Positions 53,534-64,000 of a DNA stretch of 64,000 bases are shown here, one piece after another. The stretch is taken from positions 18,904 to 82,903 of the forward strand of contig MU270139.1 in the NCBI GenBank assembly GCA_021432635.1, given 5' to 3'. A program made the position numbers and the translations under genes. The DNA comes from Thozetella sp. PMI_491. Lineage: Eukaryota > Ascomycota > Sordariomycetes > Chaetosphaeriales > Chaetosphaeriaceae. The notes under the pieces were generated by a model. The model searched no databases. It was not told the origin of the DNA and saw only the letters and a program-made list of their open reading frames with translations. Within the stretch, counting starts at the first letter, position 1. Every line of letters begins with the position of its first letter.

Positions 53534-55571
53534 GACGAGTGCGTCAAGATGATGCACGCATGAGCAAAAGTTTGCATCACTGGAAACGCAGCCTTCTGTC
53601 TACGATGCCCTCCACTAGGCCATGCACTGCCTACGTTGGGCGCGAGGCGCCAATACCGCACTTTTGCTCAGCGCTCCTGATTTGTTGATTGGCTCTATGC
53701 AGAGCCGGCCGCTATTGTGGCTTACAAGACATGCACACAGTGGCCGTGAAAGGCTGTGGAAGATAACACGACCCATACGCAGTTGTCACTTGCATTTTCG
53801 TAGGCAGCCAAGCCAAGAGCAAGCGAGGAGATGGTGTCGGCTTGGCACCACGGTCGGATTGTCTCGTAAGAATGGGATTGGCGACCTGCACCAGCTAACA
53901 AAGCAGCTCGCTCATGCTGATCAGCTAATGCTGCTACTGCTACTGCTGCTGCTTGTAGCTTATATGGGGAGCAGATTGTTGCTGAGAGAGACCGGATAGC
54001 ACGGGGTTTACGATTGCAGAGTAGGCCGGTCGGCTAGGAGGAGCCGAGCGGGTGCAGGTGCTCAGGTCAGCGGGCATCGGGGTCGGCCAAGCGGGTTTTG
54101 GCCTGATTGCGTAGCATTCTGGGCGCCTAGAGGTTGGCTGATGCGCCAGCTCCGACAAAAGGACTCGCACGCACACCACTGCCTGCGCGCTCCCCGTCGG
54201 GCGGAGAGAGGCAAGGATGCCTATAAAATCGGGACACGGTCGGAGGGCCTCAACGGATGGGTTTCCGCTTGGCTCATTCCCCTGATTTCCCACCTCCTGC
54301 AAGTGCCTGTCCGTTTGCCCTGTTGGTTCCCGCTCTCACTCGAGCGGCCCCGCAACATACTCGACCCGACCCAGCCCGGCCCTGCGCGGACACCGTTGGC
54401 GGACCAGGGGCACGAAAGGAGAGAGCAAACAAAACATAAATGGCAGCGACTCACAGGTGGCCGCCTCTGACAGAGCAATCGGATTGAGCGAGCCGTGAAC
54501 TCCCGCGCCTAGGTTTTCCTTACTTTTAGGTAGGTAAGATAGGCAGACGAGCAATTGCATCTAGTTGGCTTGCCCCCGCTAGTCACGGCCTATCTATCAA
54601 AATTCGCCACCCCTCGTGCGACGTCAAGACTGCCACACAAAGAAAAGGATGAGAAGGTTGTGAGAAGGCGAGCTTCCCGGAGCTCTCTATCCACATTCAC
54701 GCACGCACGCACGCCACGCTTGCTTTCCCCGGGCGGCGGTGGAGTTGGTTGTGGCCAGTGCTTGGCCAGTGCTCCAACTCGTGACCCACTCTACAATTCG
54801 ACTTTGGATCCTAACATTCGGCAGTCGAAAGCAGACGGGTACCCATATTTTGGGCGAACGAACTGTCGCAAGGCACGAGGCCAGCCAGCACAAGAAAACT
54901 GGCCGTTATCCGACCACACCTCTTTCTCTTCACCAGCCGGCGACAAAAGCCGCCCCCGAGAAGAGGCTGCAGCATTCTTTGCGAATCATCATTGATAGAA
55001 TCCCAAGCTGCGTCGCAGCGCAAGGTATGCATTGCCCTCCCGTCGCTGACGTCGACTGCCTCCCGAGCTCCCAGAGCTGAGCTCGGTGCCTTCTGCATCC
55101 CCCATCCCGAGCCGCTGCACGGCTGCATCAACCTACCGAACCCATCTCCCGAGCTGCAGCACCCGAACCCTCATCTCTCGCGACCTCAAAAGGTCCCCAG
55201 CTAACTCTCGACAAGCCTCCAGGTGCTCCCGTTGTGCAGTGCCGCCGGACCGAGCACGCGACTGTCGTGTTCTCGAGCTCCGCGCTGAGCCACCGCAGCC
55301 GTGTCCGTCCCGCCGCTTCGTCATCAGCCCTGCCTAGCAAACTTCGGCATCACTAGAATGCGCATCGTCCCCATCCGATCCGCACCATAGTCGCTCGCAT
55401 CAAGATCTCGAATCGAACCCCATCGAACCCCGAGCTCCCAAATCCCTCTCGCAGACCGTCCCCTCGGAAGTTCGGCCGGTTTGCCCCCCCGACCGCTTTG
55501 CTCCGCGCAGCCACCCGTCACATCATCCGTCCCGGTGCCTCGCTCGGCGCTTCGCAGCACCGTCTCCAGCC
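53534..55571. other. Long intergenic region upstream of Blm10, with simple repeats
   Basis: 2.0 kb divergent between the Fungal_N gene and Blm10. It has a CTG/CTA trinucleotide run at about 53928-53954 and a CACG/ACGC run at about 54698-54714. The GC-rich, CT-rich part from 54990 to 55570 is probably Blm10 promoter and 5' leader. No protein gene was supported. Confidence 0.5.
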
Positions 55572-58500
55572 ATGGACGAGGCATTAGAATCGCACTCTGC
55601 GGCCACCGCCGCGTTTGCCGCCTCTGCCAGCGGAGCCGCCGCTCACTTCATCTCGACACACCTTTCCTCCGTCGATACCATCTCCAGAGCCACGTCCCCC
55701 GGCCTGCCCTTCTCCGAGGGCCCGGATGAGAACGACAAGAAGCGGTACCGACCGCGCACCTTCAGCTACTTTCAACTACTGCCCTTCGATGTCGAGGAGG
55801 AGACAGAGCGGGATGCCGCGCTCAGCGGTATCCTCAAGAACCTTTACATCGCCCTCAAGGCTGAGGATTTCGCCCCGGGTGCGCTACACTGGACTCGCGA
55901 GCTGCAGGGATGGCTGAATCTCAAATTCGAGATGACTCGAGAGCTCCGAGCCCGCCTTGCGCGGCTCTACTATCACCTCGCCGTGTGTCCGGGCCTAGAT
56001 GCCAACACAGCTAACCAATTCACGAGGATGGTTATCACCCTCACAAGGCAAGTAGCTTTGGCGGCCTGGGTGCAGGGAACCCCCTCCTTCTAACTCATGT
56101 ATAGGAAGAAGCACTACCTCAAACCCGGCGAAGACTTGACATTCGATTGGCGACCGCTGTGGGAGGAACTGAAGGGGTTTGTTCTCCCGTCCGAGACAGG
56201 ACCGCACCAGGGATCGCGCAGGAGACACGGAATGAAGCACATCTCCAAGCTGTGCCTGCATGCGAATGGATACTTCGACCCGAAGGAGCGACGAGCGATG
56301 CTAGACGAGATTCTGCCCTACTTCAGCACGTCCGACATGACCAATGCCTACATCACGGTGGGCGCAATCAATATTTTGCTGCCCACCGGCGCCTCCCCGC
56401 CCACAGAGCCGCAGTCGCAACCGTCCGACTTCTTGCCGACCTTTTTCCACCTGTGGGCTCTCATGGCGCGGTCAAAAACATTCGATACTTGCTTCATCGA
56501 TTTGTTTTCCCGTGTCGCTAGAGACCATCTACACTGCACGCACGTTCCCTTTGGGGAGCACGGCGTGTTCAACCGGGAGCAGTCGGACCACATCTTCACG
56601 GCCATCCTCCGACTAACCGAGATTCCTGTCGGCCAGGCCAACTCGCCGTACTCGTCGCTCGATATCACCTCGGGCCTTGGCGTATACCTCGAGAAGGATA
56701 AGAAGAAATACCCGGTACCCTACATGATCGCCCGCTGGATCGTCCACTCCATCTCGCCGCTATGTCTCAATCAGGAGAGCTCAGTCATGGCCGGCTTGGA
56801 AGGCCTAATGGAATCCATCGACACCTTCTTCCATCCCTCAAACCAGGGCAACTGGACCAGCTTCTTGGCCCAGCTCACCTTCTTCCTGACGGACATCTTC
56901 GTCTCTCGCTGGAACCGGGAGCAGAGCGGCGAGCTGGAAGTCCCCCCGGAGCGCAAGATCAATGCCGAGCTCAAGAGGCGCTTCGTGCTCTCCCTCCGCG
57001 AGGTCATGTTTATGGGCCTCTTTGCCAAGAGCTCCAAGGTCGCCACATACTACTACTCGAGCTTGCAGGGTCTGGCCTACCTCGAGCCGGATCTGATACT
57101 CCCCGGCGCGCTGCAGCGCTTCTATCCCAGTCTCCAGGGCCTCGTAGAGGTCCACCGTACCACCTCGAGTCTCTGTGGCCTGCAGATGGTCGCTCACATC
57201 ATGTCCAAGCAAAAGGGATTCCGGTGCCACATCACCGCCCTGCTGGCGCTCGCCCTTCCCGGGATCGACGCGAACGACCTTGGGAAGACGCAGTACACGC
57301 TGAACTTGATCGAAAGCATCGCGTACAGCATACCGTTTGTATCGCTCATCAAGGAGGACGAAGACATCCACGATACCACCCTTGCCATGGGCTGGGTTCA
57401 GGGCGAGATGGAGCGCATGGAGCGCGAGGGCCAGGACATCAAGATCAACTACAGAGAAGAGATAACAGACGAGGACGAGGCCAAGATATTACGGTCGTCC
57501 ACGGCGGGCCTAGGCGAGTTCGTCCTAGCTTTGCTCGGCAAGGTCTTCACTCTCCTGGAGAACCTGCCCGACTCGTCCCTCCGTTCCGGATCGCCGGAAG
57601 AGAGCGTGATTAACACCCTTCCAGCGGCGATGACGCCGCTCTTTGCCTCGCTCTCGCCAGAGCTATTTGATCTGGCCCTGGAGAAGCTCGTTTCCTTTGT
57701 CTCCTCGCACGTCGTTCACCAAGCGAGGGATGCCATGGCTTGGATCTGCAACGCAATTTGCAAAGTGAACCCAGAGAAGGCCCTTAAGAAGTTCATTCCG
57801 ATGCTGACCGTCAGCATCCGTAACGAAATCGACTACAACAACGCTGCGTCGGATCGCAGCAGCGGGACCGAGGTCCTCCCAAGGGACCGCGCCCTTGTCT
57901 GGCATGTCAGCATGCTAAGCATGTGTGTTGTCCATGTCGGCTCCGAGGTCCTCAAGTACAAGGAGGAGCTGTTTAGCATTGCCCAGTACATGCAGGAGAA
58001 GTGCCGCGGCCTCCCTACCATCCACACGTCCAATTATATCCACCACCTGCTCCTCAACTTGACGCATACCTACCCGATCGACAGCGCTCTCTTTGAGCCC
58101 GGAATCCTCCAGCGCGGCCTTGATATCGACGACTGGGGTCGCACCACTCCCGCCTCAGAGTTGACGATTAAGTGGCACCGTCCTGCGCCCAGCGAGGTCA
58201 CATTCGCCGTCGAGGTGTTTGAGAGCCAGGCTCGCGGCGCTGCCGAGAGGCTTGAGAAGCTCATGAGCGATGACCCGCCGGTGAGCAGAGCGGGTAAGAA
58301 CAAGGAGTGGTCCGACGAGCTTTCTAGAAGCCTAACCGCCCTCCGCCTCGTCATCTCGGGCGTCTCTGCTCTCTTTGACCCCCGATGTGCCTCAGGCGAG
58401 GTCAACGGACGCCAGGCCAACGGAGACAGTCTCGTCGACGCCGAGGGTGACGCTATGATGCAGGAGGACGATGACCCCCTAGCAGAAGTAGCGGACGACG

Positions 58501-61500
58501 AGGAGCTCGAGCGCCAGTTCCGCTACCCAGCTGGATATCTGCTCAGCCCCAAGGACCCGATCTACACCCGCATCCACAATCTCCGCGAGGATATCGGCCG
58601 TCTTCTATCTCGGACCCACGGCTTCTTGAATTCGAACCAGCAGGACGACGTGGCTTGCTTCACGTCGCTCTACGCTACGTATCGGACCTGGATAACGGAT
58701 GTCGGTATCGAGCGTTCGGCACATCCACTGGAGCGCTTGGTCCGGCTGTACAAGCAGGACATTGCCCCCTTCAAGATCAGCGGTCTTCGCAAGAACTATC
58801 CCCGTCCGCTCCTCGTCAAGCGTGCTGATGCGTACCACCTCCAGCGCGTGAAGTACAACGCATCGTACCGCAAGAAGAGCGACCTAGACAAGAAACTCTT
58901 GCTTGACTTGGCAGAATCGTGCACGTCTTCATATACCGACGTCCGCCGCGTCGCCCAGGGAGCCCAGGACTCATCGCTGAAGGCACTCATCGGAGGTAGG
59001 CCACTGGTGATCCCGGTCATCCTAGACAGGTTCCGGGAAGCGCTAGACAATGCCGACCATGACAAGATCAAGGGTGCGATCTACACGCTAGTGTTTACGC
59101 CCCTTCTCAAGACATTGACACGGGACTGGCGGTTCGCGCCGAAGCTGATGGAACTCTACATCGATGCGTCGAAGGTCGACAAGGCGTCCATCCAGCAGCT
59201 GTGCTCCACGGCCCTCTACCAGCTCATCGAGTTTGGTAGACCCATCGACCGTATGATAGTCAGTAACCCCAAGCTGATCGAAACCATCAGGCCCTCGGAT
59301 GACTGCACCGACTCCGTCGCGAGGAGACACCAGTTCATCAAGGAGAGGCGGGTGAGGGTCGAGGAGAAGAAACGAACGCTCGGCCTCGAGATGACCAAGA
59401 AGGCAGCGACAGAGCACTGGAAGCTCGCCAACCGTTGCGCAATTTTTGCGACCAACATGTGCCTCCGCTTTGATACGCTTGCCGCCCCGGAGCTCGTCGA
59501 GCTGGCCGTCAAAGGCAGCAATGATCCGCACCCCAGCTTGCGGGCCAACTTCCTCATGGCATTCACCAACATCCTGGTCGCCATCGATACCCGCGCTCTC
59601 TATGACCATGACCACCTGAACTACCTCCTGGACAACCACAAAGACCAGAATCAGTTCGAAGTGCATGTCCCAGAGAACGACCCACACTTTACCGAGAAGT
59701 TCCTAGCCGAGTTTGAGAACTACGACAACCCCGAATACTTCGTCGATATCGACTACCCCGGATGGCTCGTGTGGGGCAAGAAGTTCAAGGCCTGGCGTGC
59801 CCAGCCGTCGCGGTTCAACAACTACGACGCAACCGAAACGGCCGCCCGGGAGCACATCGGAAAGCTCATCACCAGGGACTGGCTGAAGACGTTCTTTGAT
59901 TTCCTGAAACAGGAGCCGAGGGATGTCAGCGCCGACAGATTCCGGATGCAAAACGTGGTCTTGCTCATGCACGTGTTCGATTTGATGTACTACGAGCATA
60001 CCGTAGTCACGTTCGAGGACGTGGTCGAGCTTGTCAAAGACGTCTATGGAGATGGAAGCGACAAGCATCAGCACCGTGCCACGTCGGAGATCCTCGGCGC
60101 TCTCCTGTCCGGCACCTCGGACGATCCCCGCGAGAGCCGAGACAAGGTATGGGGCTTCGCTTCACCCTTGATGCTTAGCATCATGGCGGATAACCTCACG
60201 CCGGACAATCTTCAGTACTGGATGACGTGTCTGCACCTGATCATCGACGCTAAGGACCCGAGGAGATCGAAGGAGCTGATGAAGAATCTGGGTGCCTTCC
60301 GGTTGGATATGAACTCGAACGCCGCCTTTAAGGAATCATCCAAGGTGCAGCTGCTCGAGTTCCTGATTAGCGATGGAGGCTGGCACTTCCGTGGCGAAGG
60401 GCCGATCCTGAAGGACTTCCTGAACCATATCGACCATCCGTACAAGTCGGTCCGCGAGTCTATCGGCCGCGTGATCGCGACCATCTACCGGACCCGGTAC
60501 CACGAGTCGTTTCCCAATGTCTCGACCCTGCTGGAGCGGAACAAAGCGGAGTCGCCCATCGGCATCCGGCCATACCAGCCCGATGAGGAGTTCAAGGCTA
60601 CCGTCAACGGAATTCTGGACCAGTTGGAGAAGTGGAGGCATGAACGGACTCCCGGCCAGCAAACACCGTCTAGCTATACATCGGGCTCCAAGACGGTGCT
60701 GATGTGGCTTGACAGCATGCTGTCTTCGCAGGAATGCACGCAGCTGGTGCCTTTCTTCCATGGACCCCTGATCGACCAGCTCCTGCACATGATGGATATC
60801 AAGGAGGACCCGGAGCTCATGAGGCTCGCTTACCACGTCTACCGCCACCTTCCAAACATCCCCTACCGCACCGGCGAGGAGGAGGCCTTCATCGCGGCTC
60901 TAGTCCGCATCGGAAAGAGCGCGACGATGTGGCACCAGCGGCTAAGGGCTCTCATCAACATGCAGGTGCTCTACTTCCGCCGCCTGTTTGTCACGCCGCC
61001 CGCTCAGCGGCAGATTCTCTTCGACGCCGTGGGCGACATGCTGGGCGACCCTCAGCTCGAGGTTCGGGAGTGCGCCAAGAGCACCCTCGCAGGCATGATC
61101 CGCTGCTCCCCGGCGACCATCCGCAACCCCATCATCCAGCAGCTCAAGGACCGATTCGAGACGCAGCTAAAGCTGAACCCAATGCCTAAGAAGAAGATCC
61201 CGGGAACCGATACTCCAGTCAACGTGCAGAAGCAGATCGTCAACAGACACGCCGCAGTGCTCGGACTGGGTGCCCTGATTGAGGCGTTCCCGTACGCCAC
61301 GCCACCGCCCAGCTGGATGCCCGAAGTCCTTGCGCACTTGGCGACCCGGGCCGCGAGTGACCGTGGCGTGGTCGGGAGGGCAACCAAGGCGGTCCTGTCT
61401 GAGTTCAAGAAGACCAGGCAGGATAGCTGGGCAGTGGACCAAAAAGTAAGTAGACTTGAGAAACCCCCCTGTACTCAATGACCACCATACTAACTGTCTG

Positions 61501-61568
61501 CGCAGTATTTCACTGCAGAGCAACTGGAAGATCTCGAGGGAGTGCTCTGGAAGAGCTACTTTGCTTGA
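55572..61568 (+). CDS. BLM10: Proteasome activator Blm10 / PA200
   Basis: Three exons, 55572-56047, 56105-61445 and 61506-61568, give 1,959 aa. It is a giant HEAT-repeat solenoid that caps the 20S proteasome and promotes ubiquitin-independent degradation of peptides, unfolded proteins and acetylated histones, in the nucleus and cytosol. Family marks include the N-terminal RPRTFSYFQLLPFDVEEE, WRPLWEELKGFVLP and, near the C-terminus, helical repeats such as VRECAKSTLAGMIRCSP and AVLGLGALIEAFPYA. Intron 1 uses a GC donor (AAG|GCAAGT) with a TATAG acceptor; the alternative GT nearby breaks the frame. The small last exon encodes YFTAEQLEDLEGVLWKSYFA and stops. This tail usually ends in a Hb-Tyr-X motif that opens the proteasome gate; here the penultimate residue is Phe. 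Confidence 0.96.
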
Positions 61569-61939
61569 GAGGGCAGCCAGCGCTGCACGATATCTCACGT
61601 ACGCCAGCACACGGCCAGGATATAGTGGGTAGAAGTGGAGGACAGGCATCCAGGACCCTGAGTCTTTTGCTGCTGAAGCCGCTCCTAGGCTTCTCTGCAT
61701 GCTGTCTATCAGCTTGGTCGCACATTCCGTTGCTCGTCACTGAAGCATCACAATGCGAAAGGAGTGGTAAAGAGGCTTTTCGCGCCTATGTATATGTATA
61801 ATACGCACAGATGGCTAGTAACTCATGGTTATGGCTGTAAAGATTAGAGAACTTTTTACCTTGCTAGATTACAAGAACCTAGCTCCCCTCAAGTGCGATG
61901 CTGTGCTTGCGCTCCCCTTGTAGCATCCGGGCAAACAAC
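61569..61939. other. Convergent 3' intergenic region
   Basis: 371 bp between Blm10 and the DUF2855 gene; contains AT-rich 3'-end-like sequence around 61790-61870. Confidence 0.5.
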
Positions 61940-63196
61940 CTAAGGATCGTAGCCCACGTCTCCAGTCCCAGGCAAATGCACCACTATGCCCACGTTGGGA
62001 GCCAGTTTGCCCCCGCATAAATCACTCCAGGCGCCTTCGATCCCTTGCGGCCCTCGCACTTCTCGTAGTGACTTCACAGTGACGTCCCCAAAGCCCCCTT
62101 CCTGGTAGCACCGCATCCATGCCTCGTCCATCCGAGAGATGAACTCGGCCGGATCCTCGACCTCCAGGATTCGGTCCAGCAACGCGCTGGTGTTCAGCTG
62201 CACCTTCTCCAGCGTCTTCGCCTTCGCGGCGCGTGCTTGGAGCTCCTCGCCTGTGTAGACCTTCGCCTCCGAGCCGACCGCTATGATGGTTGTGGAAGCC
62301 GCCACCCCCGATATGGCCGACAGCAGGGAGTCCATGGCGGCGTCCGAAGCGCCAAAGTCCATTATCACAATGTGGGAGGGCCGGAAGCTCGAAACCCACT
62401 CTCCAACGCTCGCATCGTGGTACTTTGCGCTCTTGGTGGGCAGCTTGCTGTCCTTATACGTGCCTAGGCGTTCCGGCGCCGACGTCAGCTGGAGCAGCCC
62501 CAGAGGCCCGGAAGCCTCTACGTCGCGGTCGCGCGCGAGCTCCCACGCCAGGCCCCGGCCCGTCTTGCTCGAGGCGGAGAGGCTGACGACGACGGCCGAT
62601 CGCAGGTCGGCGTCCTCGGCAGTCCAGGGACCGCCCGTCCCAAGAGGGTGCAGGGCAAGGCGGGAGAACACGCCGTGGTGCAAGACGTACGACCCCCGCC
62701 AGAGGAACAGAGCCTTCATAGCCATAAGCTCCCGGCTCTCGGCTGCCGCCTCGCTGTACTGGTTGTACATGGTCATGAGCTGGCTCCGATGCGGGCTCGT
62801 CTCCTCCCAGGAGCCCGCGGGCGCCGTCGGGCGCAGCTGGAGATCGACCGCGTGCGACGCGGTGGGCCAGAAGCCCCAGAGGAGCGACCCGGGCTTGATG
62901 GCGTCCACGGTGCTCTCGGCGACAACGCCGTACCCCCACGCCGGCACGATGCCCCATTCCTGGGCGTCGTTGTACGGCGCCGGGAGCGTGCCTGGCACGG
63001 GGAAGGCGTCCCACCAGTGGAGCATGGTGCCCCCGCGCGCATAGCTGAGGTTGTTCGAGGACAGGGAGATCAGGCGTGGGCGGACGCGCACCGACGATGG
63101 CGGGAGGGGCGGGGGCGGCGGCGCGTCTCTGCCGAGGGGCTGGACCGCGTGCTCGGCAATGTTGCGCTTCGAGACGACGTGCACTAGGTCCGTCAT
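61940..63196 (-). CDS. DUF2855 family protein
   Basis: A single exon of 418 aa. It matches the DUF2855 pattern of fungi and bacteria: an MDR-like N-terminal part with ISLSSNNLSYARGGTMLHWW and WGIVPAWGYGVVAES, a middle FLWRGSYVLHH, a Rossmann-like SAVVVSLSASSKTGRGLAW, and SHIVIMDFGASDAA further on. The biochemical function of the family is not established; the layout suggests a reductase-like fold. A proline run (APPPPPLPPSS) near residue 26 is low-complexity. The start MTDLVHVVSKRNIAEH is at the family-usual distance from the conserved core. Its codon use is strongly GC-rich at third positions. Confidence 0.88.
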   Translation of the reverse strand: MTDLVHVVSKRNIAEHAVQPLGRDAPPPPPLPPSSVRVRPRLISLSSNNLSYARGGTMLHWWDAFPVPGTLPAPYNDAQEWGIVPAWGYGVVAESTVDAIKPGSLLWGFWPTASHAVDLQLRPTAPAGSWEETSPHRSQLMTMYNQYSEAAAESRELMAMKALFLWRGSYVLHHGVFSRLALHPLGTGGPWTAEDADLRSAVVVSLSASSKTGRGLAWELARDRDVEASGPLGLLQLTSAPERLGTYKDSKLPTKSAKYHDASVGEWVSSFRPSHIVIMDFGASDAAMDSLLSAISGVAASTTIIAVGSEAKVYTGEELQARAAKAKTLEKVQLNTSALLDRILEVEDPAEFISRMDEAWMRCYQEGGFGDVTVKSLREVRGPQGIEGAWSDLCGGKLAPNVGIVVHLPGTGDVGYDP

Positions 63197-63726
63197 CTTA
63201 CTGCTCGGAAACGGTCACGGGACGGCGTCCTCGGTCTGCTGGACCGGAGAGAGAGAGGCCCTGGGACCTTTAGCATAATAAGTTCCGCGTATGTCTCTTC
63301 TCCCCGATCGGAGATAAGGAATTACAAATGTCGGAGGGTTTGACACTGCCGAGTGCACTCTATAGTTGAAGCACAGAGGCGGCGGTGGAAGCCGGGGTAC
63401 GACGGCGTAGGGATTGCCATTGGAAGCTCACCACTTCGCGGATCTTGGCGGGCCCTCATGTTCCCAGCTTGTCCAATCGAGATGCGTCCATCGCCTGACT
63501 AGGCTCGCATGCATTCCCTGTACCGCGGCGAGAGTTGGCGGATGAGACGCTAGTGGGAGTGAGACCAATTGACCGATTGACTCACCATCACTAGCCCCGC
63601 CGCATAAGCGCAGGTATAGTCAGTTGCTTCTACCAATGTTGGACAATCGGTGGTTGAAATCATCCGTTGCCCATCCGCTCCGATCTACGACAACATGGCG
63701 TGACGTATAGCAACATCTTACTGCTG
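63197..63726. other. Intergenic region
   Basis: 530 bp upstream of the DUF2855 gene; no gene recognised. Confidence 0.4.
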
Positions 63727-64000
63727 ATGGGAACACGTGCCCGCTCTCCTCTTGACGAGCGCGGTTGGTCGACAGTAGACACTAGAAACCCCATTTGGCT
63801 CGAATCCGAGCTTACAACTCTAGGGCGTGATGTCTTGAGAGATATACGCGAAGACTGGGGAACAATGAAGCACGTCCACGTCTGTTGGATAGTAAAGATA
63901 TTCTCCCGAAGCACGCTAAATAGCCTCCAACTTGTTTGGTATTTGAATAGGCTAGTTCAAGTATGCCTGATTGATAGGACCTTCAACCCCCAACCCCCCC
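63727..64000 (+). CDS. Possible partial open frame running off the right edge
   Basis: From ATG at 63727 the frame stays open to the last base (about 91 codons). It is not recognised. It starts MGTRARSPLDERGWSTVD and has a polar, charged N-terminal stretch followed by a hydrophobic one (LQLVWYLNRLVQVCLI). It could be the start of a gene beyond the window or a chance open frame. Confidence 0.2.
   Translation, partial: MGTRARSPLDERGWSTVDTRNPIWLESELTTLGRDVLRDIREDWGTMKHVHVCWIVKIFSRSTLNSLQLVWYLNRLVQVCLIDRTFNPQPP

Noticed and set aside
53928-54714. Trinucleotide and tetranucleotide runs as functional repeats
   Set aside because: Short simple-sequence tracts of a kind found throughout fungal intergenic DNA; no further structure seen.
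56227-61189. Numerous long frames on both strands within the Blm10 gene
   Set aside because: They are alternative-frame shadows of a GC-rich, strongly biased coding sequence.
61052-61700. Minus-strand frames opposite the Blm10 3' end
   Set aside because: Antisense shadows without independent motif support.
62283-63187. Plus-strand frames opposite the DUF2855 gene
   Set aside because: Open only because of the high third-position GC of the true gene on the other strand.

Overview
The window is nuclear DNA of a filamentous ascomycete (Pezizomycotina; Sordariomycetes is my best guess, not proven). Evidence: most genes have short introns of about 50-110 nt with GTRAGT-like donors, CTAAC-like branch points and YAG acceptors. 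The families present are typical of this group: HET-domain genes, a Zn2Cys6/fungal-specific regulator, a pisatin-demethylase-like P450, ACS-type MFS carriers, a Fungal_N-domain protein, DUF2855 and Blm10/PA200. No bacterial operons, rRNA, CRISPR or intact transposon was seen. Exon boundaries were placed by eye from splice signals and frame continuity; transcript data could move some of them.

Layout. 0-13.7 kb: 5'-truncated tyrosine phosphatase, secreted LVIVD-type protein, amidase, 6-methylsalicylate-decarboxylase-like amidohydrolase, a broken HET gene, a Trp-rich small membrane ORF, a gene-poor stretch with palindromes, and a hypothetical protein. 13.7-20.4 kb: an accessory patch with a decayed shikimate/quinate-dehydrogenase relic, an intact maleylacetate reductase, an FAD monooxygenase and a truncated HET-type fragment. 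20.6-25.1 kb: APH-like kinase, P450, and a second iron-type alcohol dehydrogenase divergent from a Zn2Cys6 regulator.

25.9-39.8 kb is the most interesting part, a compact catabolic-looking cluster: regulator, class II aldolase, quinone oxidoreductase, tricarballylate-dehydrogenase-like flavoprotein, PDC/sulfomuconolactone-hydrolase-like amidohydrolase, 6PGDH/DUF1932-type dehydrogenase, ACS-family transporter and alpha/beta hydrolase. Two of its promoters are divergent and shared. The gene set suggests uptake and stepwise breakdown of a polycarboxylate or an aromatic-derived lactone; the substrate is unknown.

40-64 kb is more ordinary: GH43 glycosidase, Atg22-like carrier, small secreted protein, a 13-exon FEN2-like carrier, a large Fungal_N protein with one unresolved reading-frame problem, the 1,959-aa proteasome activator Blm10 (with a GC-AG intron and a C-terminus lacking the usual penultimate Tyr), a DUF2855 protein, and an open frame running off the right edge.
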